A stretch of 45,158 nucleotides of DNA, taken from contig JBJMMD010000048.1 of the NCBI GenBank assembly GCA_045804965.1, positions 1-45,158 of the forward strand, in the 5' to 3' direction. The translations under genes and the position numbers were made by a program. The stretch comes from CAVTUU01 sp045804965. GTDB taxonomy: Bacteria > Chloroflexota > Chloroflexia > Thermomicrobiales > UBA6265. The stretch's first letter is position 1. Every line of letters begins with the position of its first letter. The notes under the pieces are model-generated. The model saw only the letters and a list, made by a program, of their open reading frames with translations. It did not search any database and was not told the DNA's origin. This document shows positions 18,434 through 27,948 of this stretch, piece after piece.

Positions 18434-19426
18434 ATGGTGAGATTACTTCCATCTCGCGGTCGCTTGATGATCCTCTTGACGGTGACTGCGCTCGCCGTAC
18501 TCGTCCTCCCGGTCGTCAGTATCAATGTCGCGCTGAACCCGCCGGGCATCGCCTTTGCCAAGAACAAGCACGGCGGCGGGCATGGCAATGGGCAAGCGAA
18601 GGCGGCGAGTGTCAACAAAGAAAATGATGAAGGCGACGACCAAGGCGACGACAATGGCGGCGGACCGAATCAGAATGGGAAGGGTGACGAAGGGAAAGGC
18701 AAGAAGAAAGGTCATGAGAAGCAGGTCGCTCAGGCCAAGCTCTATCTCGTCGCCGTTGCCTGCCAATTCCAAGACGATGCCAATGCGACCACCTGCCTAT
18801 TTGTCGGCGGCACCGAAAACGGCACGGGCGACGTGACGCGGATTTCGATCCCACACGACATGGCTTGTGCCAAGGTCACCGGCGGTAGTTTCTCGACGGC
18901 GACAGATGACGATGGCGGCCAAGGGTTTACCTCGCCTGACGGCGCGCAAGCGGTGACGCTTGTCATATCCGGCCAGGTGAGAACGAGTGGCACGGCGTCA
19001 TATCGCGTGACGACGGCGAACGGGTTGTTCCCCGCGTCCGGCCCAGGTCTCCGTTGCGGCGAACCGACCACGAAACCAACGTCAACAGAACTTTCGGCGA
19101 CGTCCGGCGCGGTTCGGGTGATCGCGTACAAATGTCCGGCCGGAACGACCGAGCAGACAGCAGATTGGTACGCAAAATGCACGCAGCCAGCCGCCAGCGT
19201 AACGTTCAATGTCGTCCAGACCGGCGTCTCCAGCGACAACGGGAAAACCGGCACAACCGACGACAAGGGTAACGTCTCCTTCACCAACTTGGCGCCTGCT
19301 ACGTACCACCTGACTGAGGAAAACGGCGACTGGTGTCACGCGGAATCGGACAGCGTCAACGCCCAGGGCGACGTCATCGTCCGCGCCAATGAACGCTCAA
19401 CTGTCTGGATCTTCCACTGCCCATGA
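18434..19426 (+). CDS. Secreted protein with charged Gly-rich linker and SpaA/Cna-B-like C-terminal domain
   Basis: 330 residues from the ATG at 18434 (GAGGA upstream). A Sec-type signal follows: basic start, then MILLTVTALAVLVLPVV. Residues about 45-95 are a low-complexity stretch rich in Gly, Lys, Asp and Asn (GGGHGNG, DDQGDDNGGG, GKGKKKG). A mid region with several cysteines follows. The end has a prealbumin-like repeat: TGTTDDKGNVSFTNLAPATY, then HLTEENGDWCHAE, as in SpaA/Cna-B domains. No sortase motif or C-terminal membrane anchor is present. It is downstream of and co-oriented with the M23 peptidase, so a cell-surface role is likely; exact function unknown. Confidence 0.75.
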   Translation: MVRLLPSRGRLMILLTVTALAVLVLPVVSINVALNPPGIAFAKNKHGGGHGNGQAKAASVNKENDEGDDQGDDNGGGPNQNGKGDEGKGKKKGHEKQVAQAKLYLVAVACQFQDDANATTCLFVGGTENGTGDVTRISIPHDMACAKVTGGSFSTATDDDGGQGFTSPDGAQAVTLVISGQVRTSGTASYRVTTANGLFPASGPGLRCGEPTTKPTSTELSATSGAVRVIAYKCPAGTTEQTADWYAKCTQPAASVTFNVVQTGVSSDNGKTGTTDDKGNVSFTNLAPATYHLTEENGDWCHAESDSVNAQGDVIVRANERSTVWIFHCP

Positions 19427-19729
19427 AGCCGGTTTGACGGACTTCCCCACCGTCATCCTGCGCTTCCGGACCTCGACATGTTGAGTGCAGCGTCCAACCG
19501 TTTTTGTTGAAGTGCCCCGCCCGGGGCTGAAGGCCCGGGCTACGACAGACGAAGCCCTTCCAGGGCTGACACAGACGTCGATGGTTGGCGCAGATCCTTC
19601 GACTTCGCTGCTGTGAAACTGTGTGCACAGTCAACTCTTAGTTAGCTGTGGAAGGACTGCCGGGCTATAGCCTGGGCCTTTCGCCCTGGGCGCCCCTTCG
19701 CAGCGTGAGTTCACGGCACGACGGGATAT
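19427..19729. other. Convergent intergenic region
   Basis: 303 bp between the converging secreted-protein and alkaline-phosphatase genes. It contains the GGGCTGAAGGCCC repeat described separately; no gene seen. Confidence 0.6.
19514..19567. repeat. GC-rich compound hairpin repeat
   Basis: GCCCCGCCCGGGGC followed by GGCCCGGGCTACGA and then AAGCCCTTCCAGGGCT: several short inverted repeats in a row. A related AGCCCTTCCCGGGCT string is at about 34,790-34,804. Likely a dispersed intergenic repeat that also acts as a bidirectional transcription stop between two convergent genes. Confidence 0.5.
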
Positions 19730-20872
19730 TTAGCGCAGGCCCATCGCCTCGATGAGGGCGTCGAAAAGGTCCGTGTTGCGGATTTCGCCGGCGAGCAGGT
19801 CGGCGCCGGGGCCGTACGCCGTCAAGGGGACCGAGACGTCGGTGTGTCCGGTGGTTGCCCAGCTCATCACATCATGTGTATCGAGTTCCGTCTCGTGGCC
19901 GGCGATGGCGAGACCGCCGCATTCGTGGTCGGCGGTGACGATGACGAGTGTTTCGCCATCCGCCTCGGCGAAGGCTTGGGCGACGAGCACGGCGCGGTCG
20001 AGTTCGAGCACGCCCTTGATGGCGAGGCGGGTGTTGTTTTGGTGCGCCATGCGGTCGATAGCGGCCTCTTCGATCATGAGGAAGAAACCGTCGTTGTGGC
20101 GAGCCAGAGTTGAAATAGCCTTGTTGGTCATCTCGGCTAACGTCACGTCGGGATCGTAGCGGTCGCCCTCGCCTTCCGGCTTCTGACGAAAGAGTTCCTG
20201 GTTGGCGAGCAGACCGAGCAGCTTGCGCGACTCGGCGCGAAGCAGTTGTTCTCGGTTCGACGCATAACGATAGCCGAAGTCCTGCGCCCGTTCGACCAAA
20301 TTGCCGCGAGTGCCGCGACTCCACTCGTTCGGCGCGTCCTCGGGGAAATCGGGGTAGGCGCCGGGGACGCCCTCCGGGAACCAGTAATCCTCACCGCCGC
20401 CGAGGATGACGTCGACCCCAGATTCCTCGATGAATTGGCGGGCGATTTCGCTGTGATCGGTCCGGGCCGCGACATGCGCAGCGAACGCGGCCGGGGTCGC
20501 ATCGGTGATTTGGCACGTGGTAACGAGGCCCGCGGCCAAACCAGCCTGTTTCGCGTGTTCGAGAATGGTCGGTAGTGGTTGGCCGTCAAGCCCGACGCCG
20601 ATCGCGCCGTTGTAGGTCTTAACTCCAGTTGCGAGGGCGGTCGCGGCGGCGGCGGAATCGGTGATGGTGGCAATCGGGTCGGCGCAGCTCGTTTCCATCA
20701 AGCCCCGGACCGGCAAAGCGTCCATCACGAGCGGTCCGCGTTTGGCCAGCCGTCCGGCTTGGCGTTGGACTGGCCCCATGCCGTCCCCGATCATGAGAAT
20801 GACGTTTTTCGCGCGAAGTCGCTTGCTCCCGATTCCGATGAGCGGCCGATCAGTTATGAGCGTCGAAGTCAA
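19730..20872 (-). CDS. Alkaline phosphatase, PhoA family
   Basis: 380 residues with all main PhoA-superfamily motifs: metal ligand D30 in MIGDGMG, nucleophile S73 in TDSAAAATALATGVKT, EEAAIDRMAHQNN (E268/E269, D273, H277), TADHECGG (D315/H316) and TGHTDVSVPL (H343). It should hydrolyse phosphate monoesters using two zinc ions and one magnesium. The start is TTG at 20872 with AAGGA eight bases upstream; there is no ATG in a good position. No signal peptide is visible although the family normally works outside the cytoplasm. No pho-type regulatory gene is adjacent. Confidence 0.92.
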   Translation of the reverse strand: MTSTLITDRPLIGIGSKRLRAKNVILMIGDGMGPVQRQAGRLAKRGPLVMDALPVRGLMETSCADPIATITDSAAAATALATGVKTYNGAIGVGLDGQPLPTILEHAKQAGLAAGLVTTCQITDATPAAFAAHVAARTDHSEIARQFIEESGVDVILGGGEDYWFPEGVPGAYPDFPEDAPNEWSRGTRGNLVERAQDFGYRYASNREQLLRAESRKLLGLLANQELFRQKPEGEGDRYDPDVTLAEMTNKAISTLARHNDGFFLMIEEAAIDRMAHQNNTRLAIKGVLELDRAVLVAQAFAEADGETLVIVTADHECGGLAIAGHETELDTHDVMSWATTGHTDVSVPLTAYGPGADLLAGEIRNTDLFDALIEAMGLR

Positions 20873-21345
20873 AAACGAGTTCCTTTCGAAGACTAGTCCA
20901 TGCGTACCTGAGTGAAGAATCGTCTTTCGCGACTATTCCTTACGCTAAATATACGGCGGACAGGCAGGCCTGGACTGATTCGCTATTAAACTCCGCGTGT
21001 ATTTTCGCATGGAAATGACCTGCTCGGCATCCCCAAAAGGTTGAATTTCGACGAAGGCCACCCCGCATGATGAGCCCTGCCCACCGCTGTTCGTGGCTTC
21101 TACCCTCGTCGTTTCGCGCGCCACGCCACCGTCGAGATGACCGCGCTCTCCTCGCCTTCCGAGCAAACCGCCGCCACCTTTCTGAGCGCCATCCCCTCGT
21201 CATTCTGAGCGAAGGCGAAGAATCTCGCCTTCACCATCCTCAGCAGAGTGAGATGCTTCGACGCCGCTCGGCATTACGATGTCTGACCGGTCGATTGGGA
21301 GCGCATTCAGCAGACAATGTGTTGGCGTTAGCAGGCTGAATTCGG
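20873..21345. other. Intergenic region with a dispersed repeat
   Basis: 473 bp without a supported gene. The only structure is the interrupted palindrome at 21199-21278. The promoter of the alkaline phosphatase gene should lie near 20,890-20,960. Confidence 0.55.
21199..21278. repeat. Dispersed interrupted palindrome, copy 1
   Basis: GTCATTCTGAGCGAAGGCGAAGAATCTC on the left and GAGATGCTTCGACGCCGCTCGGCATTACGA on the right form imperfect inverted arms. The same pattern (bases like TGAGCGAAG.CGA and TCG..GCTCGGAATGACG) recurs at 24,018-24,103 and 34,839-34,911. Confidence 0.65.
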
Positions 21346-23258
21346 TCAGCCTGCGGCGGACTGAACGATGTACTCGGTGAAGAGCGGTGCACCATCAGAC
21401 TGGACACGTTCGATCAATTTGCCGTCCGGAAACCAGCTCTGGACAACCGCGAGCTCGCTTCGCCGTTCAGGGATGAAGAAGAACACCGTCGGACCGTTGA
21501 GTGCAGGCGCCGTGTTGGTGGTTTCCCAGGGCTCCGCGACGTCGGCGCCCTCTTCTCCGGGCGCGATGATCATCATGCTCGGATGCCCGCCCCAGTACAT
21601 GCGCGGTGAGGCCGCGTAATACACGAAATAGCCGGGTCCAAGATGCTTGAGGTCGTACGCAAACGTATCGGCGGCAAGCACGTTGGAGTCAGTTTGCCGC
21701 ACCTCCGGCTTTGAGCGTCGAACGCGACGTCGAGATTCCACGTGACAGTGCCGGCGACGGCGACGATAACTGCTGCGACCGCAAAGACTTTCGGGAGGCG
21801 AAAGCCGGCGACGAGCGCGCGCGCAAACTCGACGATGCCGATGGCGCCGAGGATCGGGAGGAGACTTGCCGCCATGACGTAGCGGTTGGTTTGCGGGCGC
21901 TGGCCCTCGGTGAGCGCGAGGCCGACGACAGTTATCCAGTAAGCGGCGGCCAACCCTATGTAACGTTGCTTCCAACAACCGACCGTGACGAGAATGATGC
22001 CGACCGCGATTGGGACTGCGAGCGGCCAGCCGACAAAGGGCGGAGAGATGATGTACTCACCACTCGGCGTCGTATGAAATGGAAGAAGCGCCGCGTGTTT
22101 GAACTGATCCCAGTAGATCATGCGGTCGCTGCTGCCGGTGGTCGCGCGTTCTCATTCGAGCCAGCCTGCTGCAAAAATCGAGACTTCACGCATGCGGCTT
22201 TTGGACTCCTCGGCATGATCGACATAGTAGGCGGCCAGCGGAAGCATCCCCAGGAAGGCCCCCGCGGCGATGAGCACGCCCCGGCTCAGCACCTTATAGC
22301 CCACGACTTCGAGCGCCTCACGAGTTCGCGGTAGCGCCGCGATGACCGCGTACGCCAGGTAGACAAGCGGGAGCGCAAAGAGCAGGTGATTGGATGCGTA
22401 GCCAAACTGGCTTATCCCGATCGCCAGCCCGGCCAAGAGAGCGTCGCGCGGACGCCACTCGTCGATAACGCGGTCGAGGAGCCAGAGCACAAGGACGACG
22501 AAAAACGCGGAGGAGATGTTGTTGAGCGCGTTGCGGCTCCAGAAAACGTGAACGTGGAACACCCCGACGAGCGCGGCCGCGGTCAACGCCGTCGGAATGC
22601 CCATGTGCCGGCGGACGTAGAGATAGGTGACGGGGATGGTGGCCGTGCCCATGACGGCGCTGAGCACCCGAGTCCCGGCGACACCGTCGCCGAATAGTCG
22701 CATGAATTGCGCTTGCAGGAAAAACCACATGGTTGGATGGGAGAACCAACTGGTTGCGAACGGGTTCTTGAGCTTGCCATTGAGGACATCGACGGCGCGA
22801 ATGCCGAACGCCCCTTCATCGCTGGAGTAGAGCCAGGTATAGCGGTCAAGAGCGACCGTGCGGATGAACAGCGCGGCGACCGTCAAGGCGGCGACCGCGG
22901 TGAGCACATAACGGTAGATGCGGACCCACGCCGGGAATCTGGCGAGCGCCGGTCGTTGCACCGGCCACGAAACCGCGAGGTTCGCAAGCGCGATCGTGAT
23001 CAACCAGAGCACGGCAATATCGCCGTGGCCTGCATCGAGCGCGCGATTTCGACTCGCGGTCCAAACGATGATCGAGCCGAGCGCGGGCGCGCTCATGAGC
23101 AAGAGTCGGGATGCCGACGGCACTGGCCACTCGGCGGGAAGGATCGGTTCCCGGACCGTCGGATCCGAAACGTCGGGTCCGTTTGTCAACCGACGCCGGC
23201 GGATTAACGCCCCGGCGATGACAAAGACCATGAGATAGAAAAGAAAACCGAGCGTCAT
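21346..23258 (-). pseudogene. ArnT/PMT-type membrane glycosyltransferase, interrupted by a stop codon and a frameshift
   Basis: Three open segments together give one protein of about 630 residues. The first (23258-22155) has many membrane helices and the GT-C loop features YSSDEGAFGIRAVDVLNGK, FSHPTMWFFLQAQF, FWSRNALN and VDHAEESKSRMREVS. It stops at a TGA (22152-22154, after GWLE). The same frame continues at once as ERATTGSSDRMIYWDQFKHA to about 21720. Then the coding switches frame near 21,700-21,730 and continues TDSNVLAADTFAYDLKHLGP to the stop at 21346. Intact relatives move sugars from polyprenyl phosphate donors to protein or lipid. Two lesions suggest a decayed gene, unless both are sequence errors. 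Confidence 0.8.
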
Positions 23259-23464
23259 CCGCAGGTCAGACCCTCACGCAAGAAAACAGGCGATCACTGC
23301 TCCGGCCAGATCGTGTCTCCACCGTGGCCAGCAACAGTGCTTATTGCCGTGGACGTGGTCACAGCCTGGGTGCGATCCTCCGAAATGGGGCAACGCCAAG
23401 TATCCGCTGCCGTCTGCCCTCTACGCAAACGTCGACGCCAGCGCCTGTTTGACCCGATCGCTCT

Positions 23465-23472
23465 GATACAAT
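23465..23472 (+). promoter_or_regulatory. Candidate extended -10 promoter of the RidA gene
   Basis: TGATACAAT (TG, one base, TACAAT with the hexamer at 23467-23472) lies 54 bp before the GTG start. TTGACC nearby is only 12 bp upstream, too close for a normal -35, so an extended -10 promoter is the better reading. Confidence 0.4.
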
Positions 23473-23525
23473 CGACCAGCCGTTTTGTGGCCGTATGCCC
23501 GGTGATGCGAGATCGGAGTTTGCCG

Positions 23526-23984
23526 GTGACGCCAGAAGAGAAACTAAAGAAACTCGGCTACGAGTTGTCCGAACACAAGGCGTTTACGCCGGCGATGGCC
23601 GTCGGCAAAATTACCGGCAACCTGCTCTTCCTCTCAGGAACGACGCCTCCAGCCCGCGACGGCAAGCCTTGGCAAGGGCGCCTGGGCGAAACATATTCGG
23701 TGGAAGAGGGTTATGAGGCCGCTCGCGAATGCGCGGTCGCGCAGCTCGCGATGGCGAAAACGGTCCTCGGCGATCTGAGCCGGATAAAGCAGGTCGTCAA
23801 AGTGCTCGGGATGATCAATTGCGCCCCCGGCTTCGGCGAAACGCCACAGGTAATGCACGGCTTTTCCGATCTCCTCTTTGAAGTTCTCGGCGATGCCGGC
23901 CGGCACGCGCGCTCGGCCGTGGGCATGCAAGCGCTACCCTCGAACGCTCCCATCGAGGTCGAAACGATCTTCGAGATCGAGTAA
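23526..23984 (+). CDS. RidA/YjgF/L-PSP family protein
   Basis: 152 residues with the Rid family layout: LFLSGTTPPARDGKPWQGRLGE near the N-terminus and the end NAPIEVETIFEIE, matching the family's usual end (x-P-x-A/I-x-V-E-x-E). The middle has the family's YEAARECAVAQLAMAKTVLGDLSRI. Classical RidA deaminates reactive enamines/imines and uses an arginine in the C-terminal part (R-x-A-V-G); here the region reads RHARSAVGMQALP, so the arginine is plausibly present. GTG at 23526 has CGGAG eight bases upstream; the frame is open further upstream but lacks similarity. Single gene, own promoter. Confidence 0.85.
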   Translation: MTPEEKLKKLGYELSEHKAFTPAMAVGKITGNLLFLSGTTPPARDGKPWQGRLGETYSVEEGYEAARECAVAQLAMAKTVLGDLSRIKQVVKVLGMINCAPGFGETPQVMHGFSDLLFEVLGDAGRHARSAVGMQALPSNAPIEVETIFEIE

Positions 23985-24017
23985 CACCCCGTCCATCAAC
24001 GTAAGTCCTGTTCGGTC

Positions 24018-24103
24018 GGCATCCGGAGCGATGTCGAAGAACCTCGTCGTTTCGCCGTTTGAGACGAGAGACCTGGATTCCTCGACAGGCTCGGAATGAC
24101 GAG
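24018..24103. repeat. Dispersed interrupted palindrome, copy 2
   Basis: Left arm GGAGCGATGTCGAAGAACCTCG, right arm CCTCGACAGGCTCGGAATGACG. Imperfect copy of the element at 21,199 and 34,839. It lies between the convergent RidA and lysyltransferase genes. Confidence 0.6.
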
Positions 24104-24109
24104 AATTCG

Positions 24110-26791
24110 TCAGGCCGGGGATACGACGAACTTGAACCTACCGGTTGGGGTTTCGTCCGAGGCCGCTTCATTACGCTCAGTGAGACGGACGATCGCCAGA
24201 GCAATCTGGGGCAAAGCCGCGTCGCCGTCGTAAACGAGATATCTCGGTTCCCACTCGGGTTGGAACTTCGCTTTGTAGGCGCGCAGGCCCTCGATGGAGA
24301 AGAACCGGTTGAGGTAGCGGGTGAGCGCGCCGATGGCGCGTTCACGGAAGCGCGCGTCCGGTCCCGCGCCGACCTCAGCCCACGGCGCCATACCCAGCGA
24401 AAACCGGCGGTAACCCGCCGCGCGCATTCGGCCAATCACGGCGACCAGCAGCACGTCCATTGAGCCGTTCGGGGCGCCGGGACGATGACGCATGAGATCG
24501 ATGGTCGTTTCCCCCTCGACGCCGTCCGGAATGATGTTGACGAAGGCAATAACGCGCATCAGGGCATCTCGGAGCACTATGACCGGCGTGCCGCGAACAT
24601 AGCTCTCCTCGAACGAGCCCAACGTGAAACCGCGCTCGCGCCGTCCAGGAAGCGTCAACCAGGAATCCGACACCTCGCGCAACTCTGCGGTGAGGGCGGC
24701 GGGCAGCGGCGGCTCGACCAAACTCGTTGTGTAGCCTTCGCGTCGGAGCCGGTTCACGGCCGCGCGCAAGTCCTTGCGGGCATTGCCGGTAAGATTGAAC
24801 CGCTCGAGGTCCACCACTGCTTCCTCCCCGATCTTGAACCGCTCCAAGCCGAGTGCCTGATAGGTCTCGAGATAATTCGGCGTCACTTGATGGAAAGCGA
24901 TGCGCCAGCCGTTAGCGTCGCAGAAGTCAATGAACTCCTTGAGCACGAGGCTGCGTTCGATGTCGTCCGCCGCCGCGGGATCGCCGAGGGCGACCGCGGT
25001 AGCGGTGCTCACGCCATAGGCAATTACCCCGCCGTTCGTCGAGGAAAAGAAAAACTGCTTGTCCGGCCAGGTCTTGAAGAAGTCGAGTGACGAGTTGCTA
25101 TAACGGGAGATAAGCGAGGCTGCCGCTGCCCGCTCACGGGGCTGGATGCGCTGCCGCCAAACGATCGGCCGGCCGATGGAAAAGACGGCGCCGGCAAGGG
25201 CAACGATGCCGATGACGGAAACTGAGTCGAGAAACCATGCGGCGTAACGAGTGTGCGGGGCCAACCCGGAATTACCGAGATTGAAGAAGAGGCGAAGCGT
25301 GCGGTCGATCGCCTGGGGAAAGGAGAACTCGGCCCCAAAGGCGCGCTTTTCGACGAGCCAAAAACCAAGCGTGCCGTAAGCCAGGGCAAAGAGCAGGCAG
25401 GCGGCGAACCCAATCAATCCTCGCCGCATCGTCGGCACATCGCTCCGGACGCGGAAACGACGGCGGTAGACGAGTAAAAAGAGGAGATTTGCCAGCGTCA
25501 GCAGCGCGAACGCGTCGTCGCGTTCTTTGAGGAGGTGGATGATGAACGCAAAACTCGTCACCGCGAGGACCGCAAACCAGGCAACGCGCCGTCGTCGCCA
25601 AAGGGAGTAGGACAGAAAGAGCATCAGGGCGCCGGTGATCAAGGTCAGGGTGCGCGAGCCATCAAGCGGATCGAAGAGGGCGTAATCCTCGATCCGGTCG
25701 TGTCTTGTCTGTATCGTCGGAACGAGCACCGACAGCACGCTAACGGCTCCTGTAAAGGCCGTCACCAGAGCGGGCACATGGGCCGGCAAACCGCGCACGC
25801 GCTCGCTGTCGCGAGCGGTGATCGAGGCCCCGAGCAGAAGCGGAAACCAGAGCTCGGCCGCGCGATACAGGAGGGTCGCAGCCACCGCGTCGGCGTCCGA
25901 CACGCCGAGCCGCCGCAGGGTGAAGACCATCGAGAGCTCAACGATCCCAAGACCGTGAAAGACAGGTGCGAGCATGAGAAAGAGCGTGCCGACCGCGTAG
26001 CCAGCGGCGGCGACGGCGAGCGACGCATGGACGCCGATGGCGCGAAGACTGACGTAGAGGAGGCCAATGTTTCCAAAGTCGAAGGCCAGCGAAGCGAGTA
26101 GCGGGACAGCGAAGTCGCGGAGGCCGAGGCCGTGTCTCATCACTAGATTCAAGAATTGCCTGACGCGGTCCCCGACTCGATGCTCGATCACACGCGGAAG
26201 CTGCCCGCCGCCTAGCACTTGCCGGAGGAGCACGGTGACGAAAATCGCCGACGCACAAAGAACGCCCGCTGCCGCCAAAGTCGCGGCGCTCATCTGATGT
26301 TGGAGCGCGAGCCAACTGAGTGTCGGGACAAGGACGAGCACAAAGGAGATATGCGCGAAGGCGCTGGTGATCACAACTGCCAAAATGATGTCGTCGACCG
26401 GGACGGCAAGCGTGCTCAAGCGGCGGGAGAGGAAATAGGCTTCGGAGGCGCTGCCAATCGGCGCTACGGCTGAGATCGCATGGCGCTGGAGGTTCGCTTC
26501 GGCCACCGGAAGGAGTGACGCTCGATGGCCAAGCTTCCGGAAAACCCGCGTTTGCCCGGCGGCATAGAAGAATTGAACCAGCACGGAACCGAACGCCAGC
26601 AGAAGGAGCCAGCGCACATCAGCCGCCCGCAAGATGACGCTCGTGCGCACGAGATCGGCTTGCTCACGCACGAACAGGAGCAAGGCTAGCGCCGCGAAGA
26701 CGCCAATCCAGACGACGACCGGGATGCGCCGCGCGATGTCTGTGAATCGCGCCCGAACATTCATTGCTTCAAGGTGGTGGCCGGCTTCCAT
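24110..26791 (-). CDS. mprF: MprF-type phosphatidylglycerol lysyltransferase (flippase plus aminoacyltransferase)
   Basis: 893 residues, the usual full MprF length (about 840-880). The N-terminal about 590 residues hold roughly fourteen membrane helices of the UPF0104/LPG-synthase type (VVVWIGVFAALALLLFV, APVFHGLGIVELSMVF). The C-terminal 300 residues are a cytoplasmic DUF2156/GNAT-fold transferase with ALGDPAA, WRIAFHQVTPNYL, LRRE.Y..S(L)VEP, MRHRPGAPNGSMDVLL and a basic end RAYKAKFQPEWEPRYLVY. MprF adds lysine from Lys-tRNA to phosphatidylglycerol and flips it outward, lowering surface charge and giving resistance to cationic peptides. The amino acid used (Lys, Ala, Arg) cannot be fixed from the sequence. 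ATG at 26764 is an alternative start. Confidence 0.88.
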   Translation of the reverse strand: MEAGHHLEAMNVRARFTDIARRIPVVVWIGVFAALALLLFVREQADLVRTSVILRAADVRWLLLLAFGSVLVQFFYAAGQTRVFRKLGHRASLLPVAEANLQRHAISAVAPIGSASEAYFLSRRLSTLAVPVDDIILAVVITSAFAHISFVLVLVPTLSWLALQHQMSAATLAAAGVLCASAIFVTVLLRQVLGGGQLPRVIEHRVGDRVRQFLNLVMRHGLGLRDFAVPLLASLAFDFGNIGLLYVSLRAIGVHASLAVAAAGYAVGTLFLMLAPVFHGLGIVELSMVFTLRRLGVSDADAVAATLLYRAAELWFPLLLGASITARDSERVRGLPAHVPALVTAFTGAVSVLSVLVPTIQTRHDRIEDYALFDPLDGSRTLTLITGALMLFLSYSLWRRRRVAWFAVLAVTSFAFIIHLLKERDDAFALLTLANLLFLLVYRRRFRVRSDVPTMRRGLIGFAACLLFALAYGTLGFWLVEKRAFGAEFSFPQAIDRTLRLFFNLGNSGLAPHTRYAAWFLDSVSVIGIVALAGAVFSIGRPIVWRQRIQPRERAAAASLISRYSNSSLDFFKTWPDKQFFFSSTNGGVIAYGVSTATAVALGDPAAADDIERSLVLKEFIDFCDANGWRIAFHQVTPNYLETYQALGLERFKIGEEAVVDLERFNLTGNARKDLRAAVNRLRREGYTTSLVEPPLPAALTAELREVSDSWLTLPGRRERGFTLGSFEESYVRGTPVIVLRDALMRVIAFVNIIPDGVEGETTIDLMRHRPGAPNGSMDVLLVAVIGRMRAAGYRRFSLGMAPWAEVGAGPDARFRERAIGALTRYLNRFFSIEGLRAYKAKFQPEWEPRYLVYDGDAALPQIALAIVRLTERNEAASDETPTGRFKFVVSPA

Positions 26792-27034
26792 GGCTCTCTC
26801 ACGATCGCGTCGCCGATTGCGCGCAATCCGTCCGCAAAGGATACGTCAAGTTGGCCTGGATGGACCCAAGAGCGCATGAAAAATTAGCCTCCTGGCGCCG
26901 AAATCACCGTCAGCGGACAGCGCGACCTATTGCTCAAATATTCCTCGCCGGGTAGCGCAGATGGAAGTAGCCACTATCACGCGCCAGATCGAAGCTCTGT
27001 ATTTGGGGAATCTCGATAGCAGCGAGATGAATGA
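26792..27034. other. Intergenic region, nothing recognised
   Basis: 243 bp between the lysyltransferase start and the stop of the isomerase gene. A short open frame on the plus strand shows no family features. Confidence 0.4.
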
Positions 27035-27922
27035 TCAAATGGCCGCCGCCCGGGACGGTGGCGTACCACCGTGCTGTTGCGGCGTACGGGCGATGCCCGC
27101 CTTATCAAAGGCCCGCGATAACACTCGGTATGAGGTTGTTGCCGCGGCAAGTGGATCGTAATTTGGGCGGGCTTGAACCATGATGCTGATCTCGACCACG
27201 ATGTGGCCGGTGTAGCCTGCCCGATTCATTGCCCGCAAATACAGGGGGTAGTCCATTTCGCCTTCGCCGGGGATGAGGAACTCATGATCCGGCGCGAGAC
27301 CGCGCTCATCCTTAACGTGCGTGTGCAGACTGTGCGGCGCAAGCTGGGCCACGACGGTCTCCATGTCCATGCCCTGGACGTTGAAGTGGCTGATGTCGAA
27401 GTGGATGGTGAGCGCGGGCGAGTTCACTTGCTGGATCAGCCAAAGCGCCTGCTCCGGCCGGCGCAGCGCAGCGCCGACGTGCGGCTCGATGCCGACGCCG
27501 ACCCCAGCTCGCTCGGCGTGATCGGTGAGGCTTCCTAAGCGCTGGACGAGTTCATCCTTGGTCGTCTCCCAGTCCTCGGCTGTACCTCCGGACGTGGTCG
27601 TGACGATCAATCGTTCGCCGGGACGTTGCAGCTCGGCGGCGAGGTCAAGATAGCTCCGGAATCTCGCCATCACGTCTTGGTCTTCGTCCGGATCGACGGC
27701 AAGGAGTTTGACGTTGCCGGAGAGCCCGCACAAAAGAAGCTCGTGATCGTCATACAGCTTGCGAATGCGTCTCCGCGCGGCAGGTTCGAGCTTCGCGGCC
27801 TCGGTTGTCCAACCAGGGATGACGGTCAGCTCGAGGCCATCGAATCCGAGCGCAGCGCAATGTGCGACCGCGGTTTGGATGGGAACGGTGGGCATGCCCC
27901 AGGTGCTATAGGAAAGCAGCAT
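27035..27922 (-). CDS. Sugar-phosphate isomerase/epimerase family protein (AP_endonuc_2 TIM barrel)
   Basis: 295 residues of a xylose-isomerase-like TIM barrel. Metal-binding segments at the ends of barrel strands are visible: GIEPHVG (Glu, His), HFDISHFNVQGMD (Asp/His), HTHVKDE (His-x-His, Lys-Asp) and HIVVEIS (Glu). These fit a divalent-metal isomerase or epimerase of the IolE/IolI type. ATG at 27922 has GAGG six bases upstream; a TTG at 27937 is also in frame. It is 26 bp downstream of an Gfo/Idh/MocA gene, a common pair for inositol or rare-sugar breakdown. No transporter for such sugars is adjacent. Confidence 0.87.
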   Translation of the reverse strand: MLLSYSTWGMPTVPIQTAVAHCAALGFDGLELTVIPGWTTEAAKLEPAARRRIRKLYDDHELLLCGLSGNVKLLAVDPDEDQDVMARFRSYLDLAAELQRPGERLIVTTTSGGTAEDWETTKDELVQRLGSLTDHAERAGVGVGIEPHVGAALRRPEQALWLIQQVNSPALTIHFDISHFNVQGMDMETVVAQLAPHSLHTHVKDERGLAPDHEFLIPGEGEMDYPLYLRAMNRAGYTGHIVVEISIMVQARPNYDPLAAATTSYRVLSRAFDKAGIARTPQQHGGTPPSRAAAI

Positions 27923-27948
27923 CGAAACCTCGCGCAATGCACGACCGC

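Noticed and set aside
22152..22154. Selenocysteine or recoded TGA in the glycosyltransferase
   Set aside because: A downstream frameshift is also needed, the family has no Sec site here, and no SECIS-like context was recognised; decay or sequence error is simpler.
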